Source: Piper betle (lineage: Eukaryota; Streptophyta; Magnoliopsida; Piperales; Piperaceae). From it: a DNA stretch of 64,000 bases. Location of the stretch: positions 1 to 64,000 of the forward strand of contig JAURVB010010397.1 of assembly GCA_033002965.1 (NCBI GenBank), in the 5' to 3' direction. Both the position numbers and the translations under genes were made by a program. This document shows positions 47,277 to 57,957 of the stretch, piece after piece; position 1 is the first letter of the stretch, and each line of letters opens with the position of its first letter. The notes beneath the pieces were generated by a model. That model was not told where the DNA came from and searched no databases. It saw only the letters and a program-made list of their open reading frames with translations.

Positions 47277-47450
47277 ACCATTCCCTCCATTAAATTCTCA
47301 TACTCCATCATCTATTGGTATTTCCTAGGTTCAACTAGCCCCTCCATTAAATTCTCGCACCCCATCATCCATTGGTATTTCTTAGGTTCAACGAGCCCCT
47401 TCATTAAATTCTCACACTTCATCATCCATTCATGAATAGGTATTTTTTAG
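47277..47450. repeat. About 66-bp tandem repeat, 2.5 units
   Basis: Units share 'ccattaaattctc' and 'catcatc.attggtatttc' followed by 'taggttcaac.agcccc'. The last unit is truncated and diverged. Lies within the solo LTR at 46327-47555. Confidence 0.85.
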
Positions 47451-48151
47451 ATGACTTTAAGACCGGTCGACTTGATAACCAACCATATCGGTTCATCCAT
47501 ATTTATTTCATAATATTTAGGTTCGAGTTTTGTAATAAAAATCATGGTTTTTACAATATATATTCATAATAACACATGATTCATACCGTTTGTGTTTTTG
47601 TCGGAGAATGTACCATCTTTCTCACTAGATGAGATTCTTTAAGTAAATATATTTCCAATGTACCCTGAGTAACTTTCAATTATTTTAAGATCACTAATTA
47701 AAGTTATTTTCTTTAGTATACTACTTACGGCTACAGATGATTCGATAATATGGGGTATGTCTAAGAATAACGATAATTGGCTATCAAAAAGAATATATGT
47801 GTAAAAAGAAGATTATTTTAAAAACCTTATCCTTGTCATGACCGTTATTATGTTTTTGTGACTAAATAATGTGGATAATAACAATGAATATATGATCTTC
47901 ACTATTGTGTAGGCACAACGTAAACATCTAAGCCATTAAGTATCCCTAACATGTACTTTTTGTGTTTTTACTTTCCATTGTTTCCGTTGGTCGCACGACA
48001 TATTCTTCGTATGATCCTTTCTGAAATTTATTTTAAATGAATCACATTTCATGTCCGAGTGAGAGATTAGATTTAGCGGTGCCCATGAATTGAAATTATC
48101 TTCCATTATATACAAGTAAGAACTATTGGCGTATATGATAGGAATAGACCT

Positions 48152-48512
48152 ATAGTGTGCCTCATATAAATCTAAATAAATATATCTAATAGATTTTATA
48201 TAAATCTATATACAAATATATACATATCTTTATTAATTAATGAAGAAGATAAATCTCCTAAAGTCCATAAAAAATATGACTTCTTCTATATAAGGAATAC
48301 TCATGTATTATTTTACATGTACGTTATTCTACAGAATTACCGAGAATGAGAGATAGGTTGTAAAAGTAAGTTTGGTTCTAGAAATTGAACTTCGACCTGT
48401 GAAGATTATGGGAGGCTTGAATTGCACATCAAAGAGTTAGTCATCCTATATTACATCGATCCAAGTATTTTAAATTTCTATTCTAATTCTAATTAATTAT
48501 ATTAAGATCTCA
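48152..48512 (+). repeat. 3' LTR of copia element
   Basis: Pairs with 40451-40799. The two LTRs differ by many substitutions and small indels, which indicates an old insertion. Confidence 0.8.
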
Positions 48513-51451
48513 TATCAGTGTTGTAGTTGGAGAACCAGGCCCTTCGAGGGCGGGGGAGCTGCTCCAAATTCCAATGAAAGTTCCCAGGTGGATTTGCAAG
48601 GCACCCAACTATCATCTCATTAACAAACATACATGTATATGTATGCATATGTCAAACAAGCAGGGCGAAAGGTAAGAGCTAGTCATTGGAAAAATCTGAT
48701 ATATGTAGCAGCTTGACAAAAGCAAATACTAGAGACAAAAGCAATGTATGAATGACACGGTTCACGAGCCCTCTTGTAGCCAACTTTTGTAGTTTTGCAT
48801 CAAGTGCATATTTGTATGTATTCTTCCCCTGTTCCCTACCAACTTTCAACTTTTTCCCCTCACCAATCATAGGTCCCTTCCCCTCATTTGTATTTTTGTT
48901 CTTAACCTCCACCCAAAAAATGCTTTGATTCTTTGATGTACAGCAATATAAAACGTCCGACTCAAGTTTTGATGCCCGCTTCAAATTGCTGCTTTATCCT
49001 AGCGCTTGAAGGTTCAATGTAATCTGACCACCTTGGTCATCTTTACATAATATAGCCATCCAACTTTTTAGATATATTTGATTGCCTTGCCCCCTCATTT
49101 TAGTGTATAAAATGTCCAAAGCTCACAACCATCTTTCCCTGTCTTGCAGCTCTTTAACTTTAAGGCTACATTGCCAATGTCATATCCCAGCAGCATAAAA
49201 GGTGGCAAACGGATTCAACTTCCTAGTTGCCAATTGTGTGACATTTTGCTAAAAACAAAGAAGGCCCCAAACAAAGAGATGATATGTTGAACACCCAATC
49301 TATGTTGAATGTACTGGTCACGTCAAGTCACACAATTTGCTGCCTTCGTCCAAACACAAGGAAAAGTGAGATGGTAGAATCTCTGCACTTTATGGATGAA
49401 GACAAAGGGAAAGAAGATGATCACTTGAGGCTAATTACGCACTTACCTATGAGCTTCATATGGCTTTGGCCAAGATGGAGAACTGTATTACAGACGATCA
49501 CCCACTTTTCCCAAGCTCTTGTTGTATAAAAAACAACCTTATTGCAAAGACGGTGCTATTATCTCTGGGTGGTCCTTCCACATGCTATTTCTCTTTTCAT
49601 GGCTTTTGAACTTCGGTTTAAAATTGAAGATTGGGCATGCCAAAGTTCAAACTGATCAAAAAAAAACTCGAACTGATCAAGCGAGATCACTCCTTTTGCT
49701 TAAGATTTCAGAGTCTTCATTCTGGGCACTTTTTATGGAGAGTATGCTTGCTTGAGAAGACAAAAGATTCAATCAAAACCATCTCTAAAAAGCTGTAAGC
49801 TTCATTTTTTCAATATTATACTTCAAGTAGTGCATAAAATGCGTGGGAAATATATTGTTTCATCGACACAAACAAGGAACACATTTATTAACATATATGA
49901 AAGGACGGATCAGTTTTAAAATTCATGAAGTATTTCCTTATACATATTGATGGAGATCAAAATACCGTAGTTTTTATTTGTGTCGATTACACTTACAATT
50001 CCCAATTAGGCCGATATGTGTTGATTTTTTATCAATATAGTTCAATTGGAGATTGGAAATATATCTATGCTGGTTTTTAAACATTTTAAGAAAGGATACG
50101 TTACTCTTTTTTTATCACAAGTAAGTGTTAAAAAAAGTGCATAACATGGAATTGAATCGTATAACAGCACCAATAATTTCAAGATACTACATGTAAAAGA
50201 TCGATTAAATGGATATTGATTTGTGATCAAATTAATAGTAAGCGATATATGTTGGAAAAAACAATAATAATAAACGAAATATGTAGCTTATCAACTAACC
50301 TAAAATGTATCCATTAATATTATCTGATAATAGAATAATAATATTCTCAAAACATTTTATGACGGGTTCATATCACCCGTGGAGCCATCCCATATTCATC
50401 ACGAAACATGGAAATCACAATTGAGACTTCTTACATTTTATTTTTATGTTCATTATTTTACAAAGAAAATTATTTTATTTCCGGTTCGAATCCAAATTGA
50501 GTTTGGTTAGTTTCACACATAATTAATTATTAAAAAAAGTAATATCAACCACAACTGATATTTTTATGTTAACTAAATTTAGTATGAACCATCAGATTAC
50601 AAGAATAGTTAAAAAATGAGGGAAATTTTATCAAAATAACAAAAAAAATACAATCAATAAAATTTAAATGGATGGTTGAAATTTCAGGTTGTAATACTAA
50701 GCCATCTGTCATTTAATTAGTAAAGAGATAATATAATAAATATTCTTAATAATATGAAAAAAAGAGAAAAATTGGGTAAAGTTAGAGCCGAAAACTGGAT
50801 AAATCCGACCGGATGCCATCCCTAGTCCAACCCGGTCATCTAAATTACAAACTATAACCAATCAACTTTAAAAATAATTAATAATAAATTGAAATTATTG
50901 ATCGGTAGAATAGCTGGTTGGCAACTTGACAGGCTTCCGGTGAGAAGAATAGTAAAGCATATTAGAAGGAGGAAAGGAGGAGGCAATATATGGCCAACAT
51001 CATTATCCACAGCTTACCTTCAAAGCCCGCCTACATTTCCATTTTCTTATTCCTTCACTTTCTAGTTCCTACTTGATGACAGCTACCCATGGTAACGACG
51101 CTTTGCATTGACGTGAAGGCTTCGACCTTTGCTGCTCTCCCATTTAACGTCGTCGACGGCGGCTTTTAAATATTACCCCTCTCCCTCTCCCTCTCCCTCT
51201 CCCTCTCCGCTCTCTGCCTCCATGCTCTACCAATCTTTGACCCTGACACGGATTGCATGAGTAGGAGTCTGCTACTGTTCTGCTTTCTACTCAATCCCGG
51301 CCACCTTGGCAGTCACCACTATCAAGCAAAGAGTTGGGAAGGAAGTACTAGCATTCCTTGCCCATAACATAGTTTCTTTGTCTTTTATTTGTCCATATGG
51401 TTGATTGAGGAGATTTTGTGAAAGAACTAGAGAAATCAATACTGGTTTGGG
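48513..51451. other. Intergenic, no gene recognised
   Basis: Frames such as 48984-48679 (-) and 49284-49755 (+) have no recognisable domain. 49800-50800 is AT-rich. A polypyrimidine (CCCTCT)n tract at 51176-51211 lies about 240 bp upstream of the Sec14 start codon and probably belongs to its promoter or 5' UTR. Confidence 0.5.
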
Positions 51452-53501
51452 ATGGGTGAGAAAGTGCTGCAAAGAGATAGGCAGAAGATTGAGGATGTGC
51501 TTCAGATCTTGAAAAGAAATGCTGCCCTGACTGTTAAACAGGTTGGCCTAGTGCATGATCCGTCTAAAAGAGTGTTTTGGTACTGTTTGTTGAAGATGGG
51601 AATGTTCTTAATGTCGATGAGAAGTTGAATCTGTTTTGAGTTTTTTTTTCTGGTTTTTTAACTATCTGAGTGTTGGAAAGCAGGAAAAGTTTTGCAACGA
51701 GGAGTGCATTGAACGTTTCCTCAAGGCCAGAGGGGAAAACGTGAAGAAAGCTGCTAAACACCTCCGGGCTTGCCTCTCTTGGAGAGAAAGCATTGGCACT
51801 GGTACCAAGCCTCTACCGACTCTTTTAAAATTCTCACTTGCTTTCCCATTTTTTTAAGTCTCAGTGCAAGTCCCTCCTCCTGTTTTACAAACACACCAAC
51901 AAATCATTGTTTCGAAATGAAATAGACCTTTGAATTTTGTCATGTATAATTGCAGATCATGAGTTCCTTTTCTTGAGTGTGTATATTATGGATGTTTGTT
52001 CTTTTCCCACACTCTGCTATGATCTGCTGTTTATGTCTGCAACAGATTACTTAATAGCAGATGAGTTTTCTGCCGAGCTTGCAGAAGGAGGTGCTTACAT
52101 TGCCGGCCATGACCAAGAAGCAAGACCGGTGTTGGTAAATAAAAATTTCTCTCCTCTTGTATCATTCAGCTGCAGACAATGAGAGGAGCCCAACGACATC
52201 TCAAAGATCCCTGATCGAATAATGTTCAACTTTTGCAGGTCTTTCGTATCAAGCAAGACTATCTGAAGCTCCACACACAGAAAAGGTACGGACAACATTT
52301 CACGGTGTCAATTCTTTCACTTCCGACGTGCCTGTAAATTTATGCACTATCAACCAAATCCTTGTGAAGGTACATCCGCTTGTTGGTCTTCACACTTGAA
52401 GTAGCTGCCGCTTCCATGTCCAAGGGGGTCCAACAGTTGGTCCTGCTCTTTGATGCTAGTGAGCTCTCTCCCTCTCTCTCTCTCTCTCGGCGTGTTAATC
52501 ATGCTTTACCAATGGGGTACAATCTTCTAATCTATTTGAATTCCAATAAACCCGACATTTATGGCGATCTCAATCGTCCATCACGCTTCTCTAATCACCA
52601 TCTTAAACGTATTAGCTCTCTCTCCTCAAAACCAACATCAAAACTACAAATAGGGAGCACATTCAGTGCAAATTTATGTGTGCTAATTATAAGCACAATC
52701 AATTTAATGCCCAAAAAAATGCAGGCTGTTACAGGTCGGCCCCTGCTTTCCTTGCTCTGTTCATGGCCACCATGAAAATCCTATCGGAGTTCTACCCAGG
52801 TCGACTCCACCGCGCCTTCGTTGTCGACCCTCCTACCCATTTCTCCTTCCTATGGAAGGTAGGTGATCACTTACTTGCGAGCAATATTTTGGCTAAGCTT
52901 GTTGAAATGCTTAAATGGCGAGCTAAGCTCTTGCTCTGTTTTAATGGCCGGTAGGGAGCTCGGCCGTTCGTAGACCAGTGGGCATCCATCATGCTCGTCT
53001 CCTCCTCCGACTACGACGACCCATCACCGCCGGACTTCGCCTTCTCCTCCCACCCCCGAGCCTGTTCACTCCGTTTCACGCCAGTGCCGACGACGAACAA
53101 GGTCGGACCTTCGTCCTCCTCGCGCTTCTCCTTCACGGTCTCCCACCTCGACTCGCTCAAACCGTGGTACCTCTCCAAGGTCGACCCCGCCCCCGCCGCC
53201 GACAGCTCGCCGGCACTCTCCCCGCTCAGCGGCCGCTCGCTCTCCTTCGCCTCCCCCGCCGGCCGGAGCTACCAGCCGTCCCCCCGCACGCCGAGGCCCT
53301 TCTTCCTGCAGTCCCCCGCCACCCTCTTCCGCCGGCCAGACGGTGACCGCCGGCGGGGAACTTTTCCGGCAGTACGCCTGGTTCCATCGCCGGCCGTACA
53401 ACGAGGCCGGCTACCGGGCCATGATGCGGCCGCCGATGGGTGGCCTCGTCGCCATTGTCTCCGGCCACCACGTGAAGCGCCGGCCAAATGATGCGTCCTA
53501 A
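51452..53501 (+). CDS. Sec14/CRAL-TRIO lipid-transfer protein, 7 exons
   Basis: Exons 51452-51541, 51684-51801, 52046-52134, 52239-52285, 52370-52458, 52725-52858 and 52955-53501 join at GT-AG sites (about 370 residues). Residues 31-70 form the CRAL-TRIO N-terminal helices ([30 protein letters not shown]). The lipid-binding fold spans roughly 75-200: [31 protein letters not shown], and [20 protein letters not shown] followed by [15 protein letters not shown] Ser/Pro-rich tail follows. In the last exon the frame slips by one near 53280-53337: the first frame runs out at 53491 without family resemblance, whereas the shifted frame ends with [29 protein letters not shown], the expected conserved C-terminus, stopping at 53501. 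One extra base in this GC-rich stretch explains it. Such proteins carry phosphoinositides or other lipids between membranes. Confidence 0.87.
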
Positions 53502-55150
53502 TCCTTCCACTCTCAGAGGTTCTCCACCATTGACTACACGCTATAGCCATGCAAAAGCTTGCAAGCTTCAATCTTCACTAATAATGATCTCACATCTTGT
53601 TGAAGACGATGATGATGATATATGGTCCTAACTATATCTGTAGTAGAAAATTTAGAATTGTTATCAAAATATTGACGTAAAAGTGTAATTTTAATGAAAC
53701 TTGGTACAATTTTTCGCAATATATATATTTATGATTGGAACAAAAACAAAAAACACTCGTCGGATAGAATTTCTGTGATTCACAAATGAAGCCCTCTAAC
53801 ACTGGTACAAATAGGTCAGGTTTTTACGACTCATTGATGCATGTACAGACTGCTCGATTGTCAATTATACTATCTTGATCATTATACACCCGTGATCGTT
53901 GTTATAGACTAAAATGAGTAATATCATGAATCAGGTTTCTCATCAGCCTAGATCATCCATTTATGAATGTAGAAACAATCGAGCAAAAAGAAAAGATGGG
54001 TAGTGTTTGTTAGCAAATAATTGCAGACATTTTGGGGAGGAAGACGGCGTGGCGAGCAAGGTGTTAGGAGCTGGGTCTGACATTGGAGTTCGGCACTTTG
54101 GTTTCAAATTTCCAATATGTTCGTGATGCGTAGCTCCTTGAACAAATAATCGTAACATTGGGTGGTCGACGGCGTGGTCGTCACGACGACAATCTGCTTT
54201 GGGAATCTTCGTTTGAGAGAAGGAGATGGTATCATGGTAGAGGGAGTAGTGCTGACCTTAACGCAGATAACCATTTGTTTACTGTAATCGTTGCAAGGTT
54301 GGGGAGGAGTTCCAAGTGCTAAGGTTTGATGCGTTCAAGTCAATGGTATGTATGAACACGGCTGGTCTTGGGGCTATGTATGGATCCCCTCGTACAACAC
54401 GAGGAGCATAGAAACTTAGTCCCCAGCTCATAACATATTCCTTATTTACTCTATTTGTGTTTGCTGACTCGAGCTCAATTCCAAAGCGGTTCAATCAATT
54501 AACTTTTTGCTGAAACAGAGCAATTAATTTAGTTTTTTTTAAAAATCATTATTAATTAATTCGCTCATTTAATAGAAACCACGATTTGTTATTTGAAAGG
54601 GTTGGTTGACAAGAACGTCTTGTAGCTTCTTAATCCGAGGACGGTAGTGATTTCCAATCCCCATTTTCATTTAGGCCCGAGGATATTTTTTACTGCAAAT
54701 ATAAAGTAAATAATTTACATAATACTTTCTACTTAATTCGAACCAAATGCGTTTAATCTTCGTTACCCAACCCATTCCTATTAACTTTGCATGTTGTTGC
54801 ATGTGGTGTTGCATATTTGTGAGGAAATTAATTACAGGCTCAGCTTAATGATTCACTTGTAGTGAAACGGTTTGCTAGCAAATAATGTTGTTAAACTGAA
54901 TTATTGAATAAATGGCGAAATTTTACCCAGGTTTCGGTAGACGAGCAATCTAATTTTCTCTTGCAATGCAATTACTAAAACTTGGTCCCAGAAAAAACAC
55001 AATACTTTAAGAAATCACTTTACATCGTGTCTATTGGTTTCAAATTTTCAATGCATACAAAAACCTATACATTGAAGCATATCAAAGGTCCCATTCAATG
55101 TCAATGTAAATATGTGTGACTTTTTTTATATAAATAGTTTTCTCTTCTCA
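53502..55150. other. Intergenic, no gene seen
   Basis: No recognised gene. The frame 54494-54279 (-) is open but matches no family known to me. Confidence 0.5.
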
Positions 55151-55222
55151 AATAATAATAATAACAACAATAATAATAATAATAATAACAATAACAACAA
55201 TAATAATAATAATAATAATAAA
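55151..55222. repeat. (AAT)n/(AAC)n microsatellite
   Basis: About 24 trinucleotide units, mostly AAT interrupted by AAC, 230 bp upstream of QCR7. It gives a poly-Asn frame that is not a gene. Confidence 0.95.
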
Positions 55223-55277
55223 AGGTTCATTCAATCGAGTCCATTCATAGTTAAAAGGGAAAACTACCATTTTAATA

Positions 55278-55338
55278 TGGGCCAGGACACCGAAGACGTA
55301 TCCTGGGCTTAGTATGGGCCTATGTGCGTATTGGCCCA
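55278..55338 (+). promoter_or_regulatory. Site II (TGGGCY) cluster of QCR7 promoter
   Basis: TGGGCC at 55278 and 55315, TGGGCT at 55304 and GGCCCA at 55333-55338 lie 114-174 bp before the QCR7 start codon. Clustered site II elements bound by TCP factors are known to coordinate plant nuclear genes for mitochondrial respiration, so this fits the gene's role. Binding is inferred. Confidence 0.65.
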
Positions 55339-55451
55339 TTAGCCGCCATTAGACCTCTGCTGGGAAAGCTACAGAGAGACTCGACGCCATTAACATACCT
55401 TCCATCCTCGTGATCGAGACGAAGAAGACGGATAAGGAAGGAGGGAAGAAG

Positions 55452-56248
55452 ATGACTTTCCTCAAGGCCTTCCTCGACCCTTCCCGCAACTGGCTCGCCC
55501 GCGTACACTGCAAGACCATCTCCAAACGCCTTCGCAAATACGGTTCATTTCCCGCCCCCTCTTCAAATGTTTCCCCCTTTTTGATCCGTGGCTTGTCTGA
55601 AATTATTGAAGAAATTTGCGGGGGTTTTTTTTGGTGCTTTAGGGTTGCGTTACGACGATTTGTATGACCCGTATTACGATGTGGACATCAAGGAGGCGTT
55701 GAGCCGCCTCCCGATGGAGATCGTCGATGCCCGCCACCAGCGGCTCAAGCGCGCCATCGATCTCTCCATGAAGCACGAGTACCTTCCCGAATCTATGCAG
55801 GTGCATTCCTCGTTCCTTTTTTTAAAATTATTCATTTGGTTGTTAATTTTGATTCTGATTGATCAAGGGTTATGGAATTGGTGTGCGAAGAAGTTTGGTC
55901 TCTTGATTGAGGTGCCTATGATATATGAGAAAAATTCATATCGCTTATATCAGCTACACCTTTAGTTTGATATTTTTTGTGTGTCCCTCATAATTGGATG
56001 GATGAAAAGTAGAGTGTTTGAGTAGGAAGCTGATATATTTTTAGATTTTTAAAAAATACGCCAGTTTAAATATATTAGATGGAAGGGTTAAAATCATTAC
56101 ATTGATTAGAAAATCTATTACTATCTTAATTATTTATGTTCATATTTATCTATGTGGATGTTTGGTGGGTGGGACCCGCTGAATTTCTCCAAATAGATTT
56201 GCCGCTCGTATTAGCTATATGAGCTGCAGCTCATGTATATAAGGCTTA

Positions 56249-56293
<45 letters not shown>

Positions 56294-56994
56294 CATATTA
56301 AAAATTGTCAAGTATTGTTCATTCAGTTGTGAGATTGAAGATATTAATGTGCTTGCATTGGGGTCAGTCAATTATTAGAGAAATGAAGCCCATATGGATG
56401 ATCTAGTATTTTTCTCTCTGTAGTTGTGAGGTTGAGGATATTATTGTGCTTTCCATTGGGGGCAGACGGTAGACAAATGACCAGAATCTGAAATGCTTGT
56501 GTTTACAGTTTTCTGTCGATTCCACATTGTTTTTAGGGCACATTTGTAGGATTTCTTGCCAATTTTGTTGATTAATAATTTGGGTTATGTACTTTCACAT
56601 TTTTATCTTATTGTTTTCTTTTTGTGTTTTTAGATTGTATGACCCTCAAGTCAGCATTTGATGTTTTTGATTTTTTTGTTTGCTTTTATTGAATGGAACA
56701 ACAGGTTACAAATGTGTTTGCAGTAAGACATCTTTTCCATCTGGAGGTTGATAAGCATACCTTTTCCTATGATGGATATGCACAGATACTTGTATATGTA
56801 TTTGCTGCCCATTGTTTTTCTGCTTTGGGTTCTATTTTGAAGGAACTTTATTTATATGGTTGTTCGGTACGAAACTCTAGGGTACTTATTATATTTATGG
56901 TTGTGTATGATTTCATTTTTAAATTTATGTTTCAGTTTGCTTGTATCTAAAATAATCCTGTTTGTATTTTTTCTCAAATCTTTTTTTTCTATTT

Positions 56995-57040
<46 letters not shown>

Positions 57041-57957
57041 AATCTGTTTATATGTATATTTTTTTTCTAGTTTTCTTTTAACGATGCCATTCTTTGTATG
57101 GTTCTTCAATGCAGCTAAACACCTTCTAATTGTCTGTATATGGTTTTACAATGTTATATACCTACAAATATTTTTTTGTATTTTGCCACTGTGTTTTCAT
57201 CTGAAGTATGTTTAAATTTTACTTCTTTTAAATTATTTAATGCTTTAAATTGGCTCTGGTTGTATTTGTCCTTATAACTTAGTTTGAGAGCTGAGCTGTG
57301 AAATGTATCAATGTTTATAACAATATTTTTTTTGGCAAATTCCAGTAGTATCATCGATTCTACAGCTGTTATGTTCGTTTTCTCACTTTATCCTTGTCAA
57401 CTATGGGATGGGATTATTGCTAAAACACGGGTTCTCATGGCATTCGTTTCAATGTTTGAAATTTAGGATAGGCTGGTTATAGAGTTTGTCTCCCTTTGTT
57501 TGCTTATGCTCAAAATTGTATTGCTCACAAAAGTTGGATAATGACGTAAGTATTTCAGGCATCACCTTGAACAGCTAATAGTTGGTGTGTTTGCTGTAGT
57601 CACTTTTGAACAACATGTTGTTGGCTGAAAAAATTAGCTTTCATTTCTTTCTTTTTTTATCAAACATGTGTTAATATTGTACCTTTTGCAGGCAGTGCAA
57701 ACACCATTTAGGAGTTATTTGCAGGACATGTTGACCCTCGTAAGTGGCTTTATTTATTCATTATTATGTGGCATTCGCTTCAATTGTTCTTAATTTACGA
57801 AAGTAGACAAAAAGTATGATAGATCATGAGATTGGAAGTGGCCTTATATAAGCTAATGCTAAACCATTATTTTGTATTGGTCTTGTAGGTCAAGAAGGAA
57901 AAGGCAGAACGCGAAGCCTTTGGAGCATTGCCTCTGTATCAGCGAACTATTCCCTGA
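55452..57957 (+). CDS. QCR7: Cytochrome b-c1 complex subunit 7, 4 exons
   Basis: Exons 55452-55542, 55643-55800, 57692-57739 and 57889-57957 join in frame to 121 residues, the full length expected for plant QCR7 (14-kDa subunit of mitochondrial complex III). Recognisable blocks: FLDPSRNWLARVHCKTISKR (about 7-26), LRYDDLYDPYYDVDIKEALS, RLPMEIVDARHQRLKRAIDL, MKHEYLP, and at the end VKKEKAEREAFGALPLYQ. The subunit lies on the matrix side near cytochrome b and is needed for complex assembly; the basic start has no separate cleavable presequence. Intron 2 is long (1.9 kb) and holds two (TA)n tracts. Start chosen at the first ATG after the site II cluster. No lesions seen. Confidence 0.96.
56252..56286. 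repeat. (TA)n microsatellite in QCR7 intron 2
   Basis: About 17 TA units within intron 2, followed by a short CA stretch. Confidence 0.95.
56997..57039. repeat. (TA)n microsatellite in QCR7 intron 2
   Basis: About 21 TA units, second such tract in the same intron. Confidence 0.95.

Larger units (their letters stand above)
46327..47555. mobile_element. Solo LTR, 1229 bp, TSD ATATA
   Basis: Begins TGTAACGACCCGCC and ends TTTTTACA, flanked by ATATA at 46322-46326 and 47556-47560. Near its left end a short block (attaaaccaaac.aaccctgtaacgacc) is duplicated at 46388-46445. It contains two tandem-repeat arrays. It is the second younger insertion in the copia element. No coding genes. Confidence 0.82.
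40451..48512 (+). mobile_element. Decayed Ty1/copia retrotransposon, nested insertions
   Basis: Related LTRs at 40451-40799 and 48152-48512 bracket a broken pol. Reverse transcriptase blocks on the plus strand are IERYKAHLVAEGYT (about 41597-41638), FLNGKLDEGIFMQQ (about 41760-41800) and LYVDDILLVGNN (about 41997-42032). RNase H is seen as VGYTHAGWAD near 42500, interrupted by a solo LTR at 42735, and resumes after 45693 with KTKHIDMKNNFIRDT and a DFTKAIPRD-like end. Stops and frameshifts are frequent, so it is dead. Gag and integrase were not recognised. Two solo LTRs (42735-45687 and 46327-47555) landed later. Confidence 0.85.

Noticed and set aside
48679..49755. Several frames of 78-101 residues
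   Set aside because: No recognisable domain; could be relics but nothing supports a call.
52978..53571. Minus-strand frames of 94-111 residues
   Set aside because: Antisense shadows of the GC-rich last exon of the Sec14 gene.
54279..54494. 71-residue minus-strand frame
   Set aside because: Open and not low-complexity, but matches no family I know and has no gene context.
55112..55312. Poly-asparagine frame
   Set aside because: Translation of an (AAT)n microsatellite.
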